A stretch of DNA of 44,024 nucleotides from Thaumasiovibrio sp043421945 (lineage in GTDB: Bacteria > Pseudomonadota > Gammaproteobacteria > Enterobacterales > Vibrionaceae): assembly GCA_043421945.1 (NCBI GenBank), contig JBHOGO010000034.1, positions 1 through 44,024 of the forward strand, read 5' to 3'. A model generated the notes under the pieces. It was not told the DNA's origin. It saw only the letters and a program-made list of their open reading frames with translations, and ran no database searches. Positions within the stretch are counted from its first letter, which is position 1; each line of letters starts with the position of its first letter. A program made the position numbers and the translations under genes. This document shows positions 34,950-43,516 of the stretch, piece by piece.

Positions 34950-35936
34950 ATGCATTTGCTAAAAGATACCGTTGTGACGACACACCAATACCAAGGGATC
35001 TCATTCTATTTAAAACGGGACGACCTACTTCACCCCCACTTTTCCGGCAATAAAGCCCGTAAATTGATGTCAGTACTCAATGGCAGCTATCCCGATGTCG
35101 AGACTTTGGTTGGCTACGGCTCAGTACAAGCAAATTCATTACTTTCGTTCGCCGCACTCTCTAAATTAAAAGGGTGGGAATGTGAATTCTACGTTGACCG
35201 AATCCCACACTGGCTTCGTGAAAACCCTACAGGTAACTATGCTGCCGCAATCGAGTTAGGTGCAAAGATACAGGTCGTCTCTGAGCTATCCAATGTTGAA
35301 AACCTGCACCCACATGACTATATCGCCCAAAATCTATCAAGCAATCAGCGTAACTTATGTGTTCCTGAAGGGGGGCGTTCCCCCATCGCAAGCCAAGGTA
35401 TCCAAACCTTAGCGAATGAAATACTCGCATGGAAAGCGCAATCAGCAATCAATCATCTCGATGTTGTACTCCCTTCAGGTACAGGCACAACCTCTTATTT
35501 CCTCCAACACCATTTAGCGGCAGATGGAATACGCGTGCTAACATGTTCTTGTGTAGGTGGTAGCGAATATTTGCAGGCACAGTGGGAAACTCTCGAAAGC
35601 GATTATCTCCTAAATCAAGCATTGACCTCTTCTCAAGGGGCACCTGGAGAGGTAACTAACTTGATTCATTCTCAACAACGTTACCCTGAAATACTTCCCC
35701 CACCCCGAAAACATCACTTTGGTAAACTCTACAAGGAAGACTACCTGACTTGGCAAGGGCTCAAAGAAGAAACAGGCGTAGAGTTTGATCTCTTGTACGA
35801 CCCACTCATGTGGCAAACACTCATGGCATGGCAAGATCGAGATCCACAAACCCCTATACTTTATATTCATCAAGGTGGCTTGGTCGGTAATAGCAGCATG
35901 CTACCTAGATATCGACGACGTTATGACGAGGCTTAG
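34950..35936 (+). CDS. PLP-dependent ACC deaminase/D-cysteine desulfhydrase family enzyme
   Basis: The 328-residue fold II PLP enzyme has the cofactor lysine in FSGNKARKL (Lys38), the YGSVQANSLLSFAA Asn-binding loop and the phosphate loop LPSGTGTTSYF. It resembles ACC deaminase and D-cysteine desulfhydrase. Members in marine gammaproteobacteria are usually uncharacterised, so substrate is left open. Translation starts at ATG 34950 with only a weak upstream site. It is a single gene. Confidence 0.85.
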   Translation: MHLLKDTVVTTHQYQGISFYLKRDDLLHPHFSGNKARKLMSVLNGSYPDVETLVGYGSVQANSLLSFAALSKLKGWECEFYVDRIPHWLRENPTGNYAAAIELGAKIQVVSELSNVENLHPHDYIAQNLSSNQRNLCVPEGGRSPIASQGIQTLANEILAWKAQSAINHLDVVLPSGTGTTSYFLQHHLAADGIRVLTCSCVGGSEYLQAQWETLESDYLLNQALTSSQGAPGEVTNLIHSQQRYPEILPPPRKHHFGKLYKEDYLTWQGLKEETGVEFDLLYDPLMWQTLMAWQDRDPQTPILYIHQGGLVGNSSMLPRYRRRYDEA

Positions 35937-36048
35937 TACATAGCCGTCTAGGCAAACCGCCTCGTGCATACTCACAAAATAGTAAGAAAGCCGCAATATA
36001 AGGGTATTTTACGTTAGACTGACGCAAACCATTTACAAGGACAACAAT

Positions 36049-36519
36049 GTGAAAATCGTTATTATCGTTCTAATTATTATCGCTGTTTATCTCATCATGC
36101 AGAACACACTATCAGGAAAAGGCGCAGAAGAGCATTTGCTAGCGGGTCAAACATTCCTCAGTGAAAACGCAAATAATGAAGGTGTGATAACGACTGAGTC
36201 AGGCCTTCAATACCTTGTTCTGGAGCAAGGCACTGGTGATGTACACCCTGCCGCGAAAGACAAAGTTCGTGTTCATTATCACGGTACTCTTCTTGATGGC
36301 AGTGTGTTCGACAGCTCGGTCGACCGCGGTCAACCGATTGATTTCGGGCTAAGTCAGGTAATTAAAGGATGGACTGAAGGACTTCAATATATGGTTGAGG
36401 GTGAAAAGACACGCCTGTTTATCCCAAGTAGTTTAGCCTACGGCAACCGCGGTGCTGGAAGTATTCCACCAGGTTCGACTCTGATTTTTGATGTTGAGTT
36501 GATTAAAATTAATCCATAG
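36049..36519 (+). CDS. membrane-anchored FKBP-type peptidyl-prolyl isomerase
   Basis: The 156-residue protein begins with one hydrophobic helix (residues 2-20, no cleavage site evident) and carries an FKBP domain from about residue 45 (VRVHYHGTLLDGSVFDSS, FGLSQVIKGWTEGLQYM, LAYGNRGAGSIPPGSTLIFDVELI). It catalyses cis-trans proline isomerisation. With the anchor it should face the periplasm. The start is a GTG, fixed by AAGGA seven bases before it. Compared with FklB or FkpA it lacks the dimerisation domain. A terminator follows. Confidence 0.9.
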   Translation: MKIVIIVLIIIAVYLIMQNTLSGKGAEEHLLAGQTFLSENANNEGVITTESGLQYLVLEQGTGDVHPAAKDKVRVHYHGTLLDGSVFDSSVDRGQPIDFGLSQVIKGWTEGLQYMVEGEKTRLFIPSSLAYGNRGAGSIPPGSTLIFDVELIKINP

Positions 36520-36556
36520 CGCCACCACGCAGATTAATTGAAGCTCGTCATCAGAC

Positions 36557-36591
36557 GTACAGTGAGCGATGAAGTCGCTCACTGTACTTTT
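36557..36591 (+). terminator. hairpin terminator after the FKBP gene
   Basis: Perfect 13-bp stem GTACAGTGAGCGA / TCGCTCACTGTAC, loop TGAAG, then TTTTA. Confidence 0.85.
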
Positions 36592-36764
36592 ACTAACCGC
36601 ATCTTTCGCTTTCACTCAACGTATCTCTTACTAGCAATCACCCTTTCACGTTAATAGCTAAGCTCTACGACCCCAGCTATATTTACAAGCTGTACTCATT
36701 AACTCTATCTGCAAGCCATATTTCCCAGCATACTTTTCAGCCGTGAAGCTAAGCTGTATATGAA

Positions 36765-37073
36765 TCAATGATATTTTCGATTCAAGTTTTCAAGCTTTGC
36801 CACAAAATCAGCAATCTTTACCTGACTCAACTCTGCGGCCTTCTGTTTGGTGTGATTGATATTATGGGGTTGTTCAACTAAGTGAAAGTGGTAAGTGTTA
36901 TGAAAGCTGAGGTCGACACTCACTTCGCCATCACTCAGACTCAGAGAGTAACCATCGCCAGTATCCACACCAACAATGTCTTCCAGTTCCATCCCCTTTT
37001 CTGTGTAATGGCCATGTCGGCGCACAGTTTCAAACACATCCAGAAGCGAACGTACGTCAACTTGATTTTTCAT
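36765..37073 (-). CDS. small hypothetical protein, possibly DUF3081-like
   Basis: The start at 37073 is preferred: AGGAG sits eight bases before it, while the longer frame to 37160 has no support. The 102-residue product opens MKNQVDVRSLLDVFETVRRH and continues with GMELEDIVGVDTGDGYSLSL and a SFHNTYHFH beta hairpin. This layout resembles the uncharacterised DUF3081 family, from memory and not certain. It has no signal peptide or membrane helix. Function unknown. Confidence 0.65.
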   Translation of the reverse strand: MKNQVDVRSLLDVFETVRRHGHYTEKGMELEDIVGVDTGDGYSLSLSDGEVSVDLSFHNTYHFHLVEQPHNINHTKQKAAELSQVKIADFVAKLENLNRKYH

Positions 37074-37378
37074 TGCTCGTTCTCCTCGCTCTATGACTCT
37101 TCTTTCCTCTTTAACACTAGAATATGCTGCCAAAGGCCGCCCCTTTAACGCCGCCATCATTATCTCAGGTCAATTTTCACCCATGATCTTCATCACATCA
37201 GCAACAATACCTCGCCATGCAGTAAAGTCGTTACCGCACAGTTTGAGCAAGCTGATTTGTTATGAGGAATTGCTCTTGCTATCCACAATCAATAACATTC
37301 ATGGAAAATAACTAGAGTTTCCGAGCTAGTCTGTTTACTCTACAATTCTATTATGCGTTGGCCTGTAAGGAATACACA
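37074..37378. other. intergenic region between divergent genes
   Basis: About 305 bases carrying the promoters of two divergent genes. A 26-residue minus-strand frame at 37170-37250 has coding-like composition but only a TTG start and no ribosome site, so it is not called. Confidence 0.35.
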
Positions 37379-38356
37379 TTGGTAACCCCAACTCACAACA
37401 CCATGATGTCTATAGCGTTAGCAGACTTATCAATGGGCCATCACCAATTCTGGTATCAGGTCAGCCAAAATGGCATTGGGCAAAACGAAACCGTGCCTGT
37501 GACTATCTTCAAGGGGCGCTTACCCGGCCCGACTTTGCTCGTGACCGCTGGTATTCATGGTGATGAACTGAACAGTATCTTAGTGGCACAGCAGCTAACA
37601 CGAAACTGGCTTGGGAAAGTGCATATGGGGGCTATTGTTGTCATGCCAATGCTCAACCCTAACGGCATACTGCATCACAGCCGTCACTACCACCCTTCCG
37701 ATCCCGATACACCACCCACTAACCTTAATCTACATTTCCCTGGCAGAGCAGATGGCCATGTTGCTGAGCGTTATTGTGCGTCGCTTTGGCGCTTTATCGA
37801 ATCACTTTCACCGGATTATTGTCTCGACCTGCACACCCACTCTAAGGGTATGGCATACCCTCTTTTCATTTATGTTGATGCAAAAGTACCCGAAGCACTG
37901 TCGATGGCTCGACTGATCCAGCCCGACATGATTTTGAATGATAACGGTGGGAAAGGTGTATTGGAAACCATGTTAAATGCACAACAAGTTCCCTCTATCA
38001 CTGTTGAAGTAGGTGCAGGTAAACGCCACCAGCCAGAGTTAGTTGAACGCGCGGTGAACGGCATCATGTCGGTCGCCAAGCACCTTTGTATAACAACACA
38101 ATCGCCTTATATTGAAAAAGTAGCAATACAAGAAGGCGATACATTTACCGATATTCGTGCTGTATACGGCGGTATGGTGGAAGCCAGAGTCGCACTGGGT
38201 CAACGTGTGGCCAAAGGGGACCTCGTATGCGAACAGTTTAACTGCTTCGGGCAGCTACAACATGCTTATGTCGCACCGACAGCAGGAATAATAGCGAGTG
38301 TTTTGGAAGATCCAATGAGGGAGCCTGGCACTTTATTGGTGAGAATATTATCGTAG
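37379..38356 (+). CDS. aspartoacylase / succinylglutamate desuccinylase-family zinc hydrolase
   Basis: The 325-residue protein is an M14-like AstE/ASPA-family hydrolase. Zinc ligands are in GIHGDE and DLHTHS, with PMLNPNG and the catalytic Glu in ITVEVGAG. The C-terminal third (about 245-325) is a lipoyl-like beta domain (GMVEARVALGQRVAKGD), typical of the deacylase subgroup that includes ectoine-related DoeB and acyl-amino-acid hydrolases. The start is a TTG at 37379, chosen because AAGGA lies seven bases upstream; a TTG at 37358 gives seven more residues. The substrate is an N-acyl amino acid of unknown kind. Confidence 0.85.
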   Translation: MVTPTHNTMMSIALADLSMGHHQFWYQVSQNGIGQNETVPVTIFKGRLPGPTLLVTAGIHGDELNSILVAQQLTRNWLGKVHMGAIVVMPMLNPNGILHHSRHYHPSDPDTPPTNLNLHFPGRADGHVAERYCASLWRFIESLSPDYCLDLHTHSKGMAYPLFIYVDAKVPEALSMARLIQPDMILNDNGGKGVLETMLNAQQVPSITVEVGAGKRHQPELVERAVNGIMSVAKHLCITTQSPYIEKVAIQEGDTFTDIRAVYGGMVEARVALGQRVAKGDLVCEQFNCFGQLQHAYVAPTAGIIASVLEDPMREPGTLLVRILS

Positions 38357-38417
38357 GGTTTGGCGCTTGAGCGTATAAGAATGCTTCAGCGCCAGTTTCT
38401 ATGGATCAGTAAAGAGA

Positions 38418-39122
38418 TCAGTCCGAGCTCACGCCAGCCTCTTCTTTAAATGCCATCTCTTTAATATCCATGTATCTCAAAGAGTTTGATGTCTCTATCG
38501 AGTAATCACCAAGCGCTATGGCCTGAGAAAATTGAGGGCCATCCACCACCATAGTGTGATACTCCCCTTCTTCACCGCAGAGATCGATACCAGATTGTTG
38601 GCGAGCAATATGCAGTGCTCGAAGCGCGTCTTCATCAAGGCAACGGCCAACCCAGCTCCCATCAAGCCAATCAGTATTAACACAAGTGAAATAGACCTTG
38701 AATTCACCGTCAATTAAATCTCTCAGCAAACTCTCACGGTCTTTCTCCCATAACGGTGTAAACACTTCCATCCCAATCGGACGACAACGTTCACGAATCC
38801 AATTAGGGCTACCTTGCACTAATGCAATATCCCCTGTTACAACACATTCAATCTCTAGCTCGTCACGTAGCCTACGCAGGTTATTCTCATAACTTTCATC
38901 GTAAGGAGCCTTAATTGTGACCACATAATGCGGAAGCCCCAATGACGCTGCCTGCATTTTCATCAATTCGAGAGAATGCGCGAGAAAATGCGGCTTCTCG
39001 GGGGCAAACGTAACGAGGCAACTAACGTGATAATCACATTGTGCTGCTTTATACAGCGCTAGCGCAGAGTCTTTACCTCCGGTCCACAGCATCGCTGCCT
39101 GTTTCTTTTCACTCTGTTTCAT
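38418..39122 (-). CDS. Dph6-like PP-loop ATPase (adenine nucleotide alpha hydrolase)
   Basis: The 234-residue protein has the ATP PP-loop LWTGGKDSALALY at residues 12-24, the middle ECVVTGDIAL strand and the C-terminal GIDLCGEEGEYHTMVVDGP block of the diphthine-ammonia ligase (Dph6, MJ0570) family. Bacteria have no diphthamide, so their members act on something else, unknown. It has no operon partner. Confidence 0.87.
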   Translation of the reverse strand: MKQSEKKQAAMLWTGGKDSALALYKAAQCDYHVSCLVTFAPEKPHFLAHSLELMKMQAASLGLPHYVVTIKAPYDESYENNLRRLRDELEIECVVTGDIALVQGSPNWIRERCRPIGMEVFTPLWEKDRESLLRDLIDGEFKVYFTCVNTDWLDGSWVGRCLDEDALRALHIARQQSGIDLCGEEGEYHTMVVDGPQFSQAIALGDYSIETSNSLRYMDIKEMAFKEEAGVSSD

Positions 39123-39196
39123 CTGGCTTGCTTTTCAATCCTTTATATACCAGCGTACTTCCACGCACTATTCATAGCCTATAACCCGCCGAGCCG

Positions 39197-39230
39197 AAGC
39201 CATAAGCCATAAGCCATAAGCCATAAGCCA
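39197..39230. repeat. tandem 7-bp repeat, nearly five copies
   Basis: AAGCCAT is repeated four times perfectly and then ends in AAGCCA, between the Dph6-like and yjdM genes. It begins two bases before the yjdM stop codon (39232-39234, minus strand). It could vary in length by slippage. Confidence 0.9.
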
Positions 39231-39231
39231 G

Positions 39232-39564
39232 TTATGCTCGTTTAACGAACTTCGCAGTAATCATCATTTCACCAGCACCATCAACCTTACAGTCGAGTTG
39301 ATGATCTTTTCCATCGACGATGCGCTTAATAACGGCTTTCGTACCAATTTTGAGCACTTGTGAACTGCCTTTAATTTTAAGGTCTTTCGCTATGGTGACC
39401 TTATCACCTTCTTTCAACAAGGTGCCGTTGGCATCATTCACCGTCACATCATCTGAAGCGTCATCGAGTGGATTCCACTCATAAGCACATTCAGGACAAA
39501 CCAATTGGCTTTGATCTTGATAAACATAAACAGATTGACAGCTTGGACAAGGAGGGAGAGACAT
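39232..39564 (-). CDS. yjdM: YjdM (PhnA-domain) zinc-ribbon protein
   Basis: The 110-residue protein has an N-terminal zinc ribbon (CPSC at 6-9, CPEC at 23-26) and a C-terminal KOW/SH3-like PhnA domain (DANGTLLKEGDKVTIAKDLKIKGSS). It is historically named PhnA and wrongly linked to alkylphosphonate use; there are no phn genes here. Function unknown. Single gene. Confidence 0.93.
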   Translation of the reverse strand: MSLPPCPSCQSVYVYQDQSQLVCPECAYEWNPLDDASDDVTVNDANGTLLKEGDKVTIAKDLKIKGSSQVLKIGTKAVIKRIVDGKDHQLDCKVDGAGEMMITAKFVKRA

Positions 39565-39702
39565 AAGTTTCGACTTTTTTAATCAATTTTCCCATATGGT
39601 AATCACTCTTTTGTGCCTTAGCGAGCATAATTTAAAACGAAATAAAACGAGAGCAACCAGACAAACAGCACAACTGACGAGGCTTCAAGAAAAGTGGAAA
39701 AC

Positions 39703-39734
39703 AGAGAAAGAGAGAAAGAGAGAAAGAGAGAAAG
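39703..39734. repeat. tandem 8-bp purine repeat, four copies
   Basis: AGAGAAAG is repeated four times without error inside a purine-only tract of about 55 bases, between yjdM and the DUF3297 gene. It may be prone to slippage or form triplex-type structure. Confidence 0.9.
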
Positions 39735-39751
39735 AGGAGAAAAGCAAAAAA

Positions 39752-39791
39752 GGAATAACACATAAAGCTTAACTTCCTTAAACTTTATGTG
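39752..39791 (-). terminator. hairpin terminator of the DUF3297 gene
   Basis: On the minus strand CACATAAAG / CTTTATGTG (9 bp) extended by TTAA/TTAA around CTTCC or its complement is followed by TTATTCCTTTTTT. Confidence 0.6.
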
Positions 39792-39851
39792 CTTATCATC
39801 GGTAACAGTGCTTTATGCTACATATTTGTAGCCAGCAGCTTAGTACGTCAA

Positions 39852-40100
39852 TTAAACGTAGTAAGCTTCAACCGTACCTTTAAGTGTCACAAGCATAGGC
39901 TGACCACGACGATCCAATGCTTTTGGTGAAGGGATTTTTACCCAACCTTCACTGATGCAATATTCTTCAACGTCTGTACGCTCTTTACCATTTAGACGAA
40001 TGCCGATGTGATGCTCAAAACATTCAGCTACGTGATGCGGGCTGCGAGGGTTGCCAGCAAGGCGATCTGGTAAAGTTGGTTTCGCGTTAGTGTCGCTCAT
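39852..40100 (-). CDS. DUF3297 family protein
   Basis: The 82-residue protein matches the DUF3297 family: PDRLAGNPRSPHHVAECFEH, GIRLNGKERTDVEEYCISEG and the C-terminal LVTLKGTVEAYYV. The family is widespread in proteobacteria and of unknown function. It is soluble and has one cysteine. Single gene with its own terminator. Confidence 0.93.
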   Translation of the reverse strand: MSDTNAKPTLPDRLAGNPRSPHHVAECFEHHIGIRLNGKERTDVEEYCISEGWVKIPSPKALDRRGQPMLVTLKGTVEAYYV

Positions 40101-40350
40101 TTTAATAACCTAGAGTAGATAAAACTTGCGACATTGTAGTCAATCCCTGCTTACCGCTCAAGAAAAGCTAATGGTAAAACAACAATAAAAGCGAAGAGAA
40201 AAAGTGGCTGTTACGATATCGTGAAAGCCGCCGTAGCAATGTAACACCTAGGGGGTGCCTTATGGTGTCAGCCTGTAAACGCCTTTCGCTCTTATTCGTA
40301 TCGAGCTACTAGAACAACGCTCATATCCTCTTCACCCGCGGTTTTCCAAC

Positions 40351-40905
40351 TTACGCTTTTTTAGTCCATGCAAACTGCTCAAACATCGGACCTACAGGTG
40401 TTTTCGCCACATGGTTTGTGTAGTTACTGATCACCTTTTGCGATAAACCAAGAATCACTTCTAATACCTGCTGTTGACCATAACCAGCGGCAAAAAATGC
40501 ATCCATTTGCTCACTCGTGACATTGCCACGCTCACGTACCATTGCCAGCGTAAAATCATGTAAAGCTTGAAGCTTAGCGGTTGGCATCGCTTCCTCGTTG
40601 CGCAGTGCTTCTGTTAATGCGGGATCAACCTTCATTGAATGGGCAATGGCCGTATGAGCAGGCACACAGAAAGTACATTCGTGTTCAACATTAATGGTTT
40701 GCCAAACAACAGTGAGCTCTTCTGCATCAAACGAACTGCTCGCAAACAGCTGATGAAGTTGCTGGTATGCCTTCATTATTTCTGGAGATTCCGCCATAAC
40801 AGCATACAAACCTGGTACATCCCCCATTTGTTTAACTGCGCCTTCTAGCATTGGCTTACTTTCTACTGGTGCTGTTTCCACTGTGTGAAATGTAAATTTT
40901 CTCAT
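40351..40905 (-). CDS. carboxymuconolactone decarboxylase/AhpD-like protein
   Basis: The 184-residue protein has the AhpD core with the ExxCxxC-x3-H site EHECTFCVPAH (Cys77, Cys80, His84). Members reduce peroxides or act as disulfide reductases. The ATG at 40905 has GGAG eight bases upstream. The gene is divergent from tetR with three palindromes between them, so it is probably the repressed target gene. The inducing signal may be an electrophile or peroxide, which is inference. Confidence 0.88.
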   Translation of the reverse strand: MRKFTFHTVETAPVESKPMLEGAVKQMGDVPGLYAVMAESPEIMKAYQQLHQLFASSSFDAEELTVVWQTINVEHECTFCVPAHTAIAHSMKVDPALTEALRNEEAMPTAKLQALHDFTLAMVRERGNVTSEQMDAFFAAGYGQQQVLEVILGLSQKVISNYTNHVAKTPVGPMFEQFAWTKKA

Positions 40906-41016
40906 CGTTATCACTCCAAAAAATATTCATTTTTCAAAATAAGAGGCTCTCAATTCTGAAGCCCTACCTGGGAGACCACTGCGTTGCCCCGTTGATGAAA
41001 TAACTATATTCATTGA

Positions 41017-41030
41017 TGAACGATCGTTCA
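41017..41030. promoter_or_regulatory. palindromic operator 1
   Basis: TGAACGATCGTTCA, a perfect 14-base palindrome, in the space between the AhpD-like gene and tetR. The same sequence recurs twice more, which makes it a likely TetR binding site. Confidence 0.8.
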
Positions 41031-41040
41031 AGTTTATTTT

Positions 41041-41054
41041 TGAGTGATCGTTCA
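41041..41054. promoter_or_regulatory. palindromic operator 2
   Basis: TGAGTGATCGTTCA, an imperfect copy of operator 1 (two changes in the left arm), centred 24 bases from it. Confidence 0.7.
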
Positions 41055-41183
41055 AATACATAATTCATTAAACGTAACCTGCTGATTACATGCCATTAAA
41101 TTCAACAATAAATTCTGCGGTGTTTCTATAGGTATTGGCGACAACAAATTTTCCTTTACCAAAACGGGTTCCCTCACTACAAT

Positions 41184-41197
41184 TGAACGATTGTTCA
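41184..41197. promoter_or_regulatory. palindromic operator 3 upstream of tetR
   Basis: TGAACGATTGTTCA, one base from the perfect palindrome, ends 23 bases before the tetR start, suited for autoregulation. Confidence 0.75.
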
Positions 41198-41220
41198 GTT
41201 AAGATGTAATTTGATCAGTT

Positions 41221-41808
41221 ATGGCAAAACCCGCAAAATTTGATCGGCAAGTGGTCATCGATAAAGCAACAAACCTTTATTGGCAAAAGGGCTTTCACGC
41301 GACATCCATGCGTAATCTCCAAGATGAAATTGATATGCGGCCAGGAAGCATTTATTCGGCTTTTGGCAGCAAAGAGGGTCTGTTTAAAGAGGCGCTTCGC
41401 AACTATACCGATATGGGGCTCGCACAAATTGAACGCTTGAAGACTGAACACGACACGCCGATCGAAACATTAAAAGCATTTGTGAAAGCGCAGGTTATTG
41501 ACACTCAAACTGATGCGCCAAATGGTGTGTGCATGCTCGCTAAAACCTTGGGAGAACTAACACCTGAGAATCAAGAATTAGTCGATGCCACTAAGGCACA
41601 TCTTGCTGAAATATCACGTGAATTTGTGACCTTAATTGAGGAAGCTCAGACACTGGGGACGATTGATGTCAATAAGGCCCCTGAAGAGTTAGCAAGCCAC
41701 GTACAAATTCTCATTACAGGGTTACGCACCTTCGCTAAATTAAATAACGATAAAGTGCTACTTAACGCCAAAGTTGATGATATTTTTTGCCATCACCCGT
41801 TTGTTTAA
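41221..41808 (+). CDS. TetR-family transcriptional regulator
   Basis: The 195-residue protein has a TetR DNA-binding head (about residues 8-54) with a clear helix-turn-helix (YWQKGFHATSMRNLQDEIDM, then GSIYSAFGSKEGLF). The ligand domain (60-195) carries the YefD-like TetR C-terminal pattern (GVCMLAKTLGEL). It should repress the AhpD-like gene and itself through the three palindromes. The HAD gene follows by 61 bases and may share its promoter. Confidence 0.93.
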   Translation: MAKPAKFDRQVVIDKATNLYWQKGFHATSMRNLQDEIDMRPGSIYSAFGSKEGLFKEALRNYTDMGLAQIERLKTEHDTPIETLKAFVKAQVIDTQTDAPNGVCMLAKTLGELTPENQELVDATKAHLAEISREFVTLIEEAQTLGTIDVNKAPEELASHVQILITGLRTFAKLNNDKVLLNAKVDDIFCHHPFV

Positions 41809-41869
41809 GCATGCAAACCAAGCGGAATAAGATCACAACGGGCCTTCGAATCATGGATAGGAGAACGCT

Positions 41870-42556
41870 ATGCCAACTCAAACCATTTTGTTTGATATCA
41901 ACGAAACCGTACTCAATCTAAGTTTACTCAAGCCCAAGTTCCATCAATACTTTGGTTGTGAGAATCATATGAATACGTGGTTCTCGATGCTATTGCACTC
42001 CTCGACTGTCTGCTTGGTGACAAATACAAAAAGCAATTTCAAGAGTCTCGCGTTGTCGGCCTTAAAGTCAATGGCAGGCCGCCTTGATAAGAATATATCT
42101 GATGAGGGCTACCAAGATATTTTGAGCACATTCTCACGCTTGCCTGCCCATGATGATATTCAGCCTGCAATGAAGGCGTTAAAGCAGGCAGGATATAGGC
42201 TCGTTGCGCTATCAAACTCTTCATCTGAACTTCTCAGGTCTCAACTGACCTTCTCAGGGTTACACGACTATTTTGACGAAGCTATTTCTGTCGAGCAAGC
42301 CAACACTTTTAAACCGGCGAAGACCGCCTATCATTTTGCTCTACAGCAACTTCAGATCGAGCCTACCCAAGCCCGACTCGTTGCAACTCATGATTGGGAT
42401 ACCCATGGTGCGCTTAGTGCTGGCCTAAAAGCCGCCTATATTGATCGATCTGGCGCCCCCTATAATTCACATTATTTGGTCCCTGATATTTTAAGTAGCA
42501 ACATGGGCGATATTGCACAGCAAATTATGATTAAGGAAATGGGAAACACTGTATAA
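41870..42556 (+). CDS. HAD hydrolase, haloacid dehalogenase type II-like
   Basis: The 228-residue protein has HAD motif I as FDINETVLNL (nucleophile Asp9, with Asn11 as in L-2-haloacid dehalogenases and Glu-Thr after it), motif II in LVALSNSS, the motif III lysine in FKPAKTAYH and motif IV THDWDTHGA. Asn rather than Asp at +2 fits type II dehalogenase-like members that do not use phosphate. GGAGA lies upstream of the start. It probably belongs to the TetR regulon. Substrate unknown. Confidence 0.85.
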   Translation: MPTQTILFDINETVLNLSLLKPKFHQYFGCENHMNTWFSMLLHSSTVCLVTNTKSNFKSLALSALKSMAGRLDKNISDEGYQDILSTFSRLPAHDDIQPAMKALKQAGYRLVALSNSSSELLRSQLTFSGLHDYFDEAISVEQANTFKPAKTAYHFALQQLQIEPTQARLVATHDWDTHGALSAGLKAAYIDRSGAPYNSHYLVPDILSSNMGDIAQQIMIKEMGNTV

Positions 42557-42600
42557 AATTAAGGCCAGCATATTAATTTCCCCCAATGTCAATTATGCTC

Positions 42601-42882
42601 TTAACCAAAAATCTCATAGTGACGTTCAACATTTACCGTCACTTTGCCCCAATATGATGACTTCACCCGTTTTTGATGCTGTTCAAACGCAGCTTTATCT
42701 ACAAACTCCTCGAAAACATCAAAACGTAGTGAATTGTCTAGATTTTCAGTAACACTGAAAGTGAGACACCCCTGCTCTTGTAACGTTAGCTTTTTGTGGT
42801 TACTCAACTCTCGTTTTACTATTTCCAAGTCTTGCTCTGGAACCAAGATATAACCTTTCAGCGTAATTTTAGGCATTGGCAT
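42601..42882 (-). CDS. antibiotic biosynthesis monooxygenase (ABM) domain protein
   Basis: The 93-residue protein is a single dimeric ferredoxin-like ABM domain (KITLKGYILVPEQDLEIVKREL, CLTFSVTENLDN, FEEFVDKAAFEQHQ). GGAG stands nine bases before the ATG at 42882; a GTG at 42897 is the alternative. The family includes quinone-type monooxygenases such as YgiN. Its 5' end touches the IS110 remnant. Confidence 0.82.
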   Translation of the reverse strand: MPMPKITLKGYILVPEQDLEIVKRELSNHKKLTLQEQGCLTFSVTENLDNSLRFDVFEEFVDKAAFEQHQKRVKSSYWGKVTVNVERHYEIFG

Positions 42883-42888
42883 TGACTC

Positions 42889-43404
42889 GTGCTCCACCTT
42901 TTGAATCGCTCAATGTTGAACTGTATCACCTTACCCATGCTTAACGTAATGAAAAATCAAATCGCAAAGCTAGAAGGGAAGCTCATAAAACGCATTGAGG
43001 AGAGTCCCCAATATCAAACCAAGAACACCATTTTGCAGAGTGTTCCAGGCATCGGGAACATCGCAGCGACCTCAATGATAAGTAATGTCCCTGAACTCGG
43101 TTATATCACCAACAAACAAGCCGCTTCGTTAGTTGGTGTCGCACCAATTACACGAGAAAGTGGACGCTACAAAGGTAAAAGAGTCATCCAAGGTGGTCGA
43201 GCTCAAGTGCGGACTATTTTATACATGGCGATGATGTCAGCCATGCAATGTAACCCTGTTTTTAAAGCGACTTACGCGCGACTTATTGACGCAGGAAAGC
43301 CCAAAAAGGTAACGATTAACGCGTATGTTAGAAAGATGGTAGTTACCCTAAATTCAATGCTACGAGATGGCGTCATGTGGGATGAAAATATAGCTAAAAA
43401 TTAA
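42889..43404 (+). pseudogene. IS110-family transposase, 5'-truncated
   Basis: The 171-residue open frame is the C-terminal part of an IS110-type DEDD transposase, with the Transposase_20 domain (VPGIGNIAATSMISNVPELG, ASLVGVAPITRESGRYKGKR) and the family's serine region. The N-terminal DEDD catalytic half (about 150 residues) is missing. No start with a good ribosome site is present and the frame begins at the ABM gene edge, so this is a dead fragment. Confidence 0.85.
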
Positions 43405-43481
43405 TTATTGACGCCATAGTCGTTTGTTGAACGAAGCCGCTCTGCGGCAGAGTAAAGCGCACATCATCCATACTCTTAGAC

Positions 43482-43500
43482 ACCATTAACCAATGGTTAA
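43482..43500. repeat. inverted repeat before the recombinase gene
   Basis: ACCATT-AACC-AATGGT and the overlapping TTAACC-AAT-GGTTAA lie just upstream of the recombinase ribosome site. It may be a recombinase or regulator site; no evidence beyond symmetry. Confidence 0.4.
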
Positions 43501-43516
43501 ACTAGGAGTGAATACC

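Noticed and set aside
37170..37250. 26-residue minus-strand frame ending VMKIMGEN
   Set aside because: Only a TTG start and no ribosome site; too short to support.
39197..39734. CRISPR-like repeats
   Set aside because: The tandem repeats are 7 and 8 bases with no spacers, so they are simple repeats.
43420..43460. Possible integron attC-like site (GCCGCTCTGCGGC)
   Set aside because: The hairpin is short, lacks the paired R and L boxes of attC, and the nearby recombinase is not an integron integrase by visible motifs.
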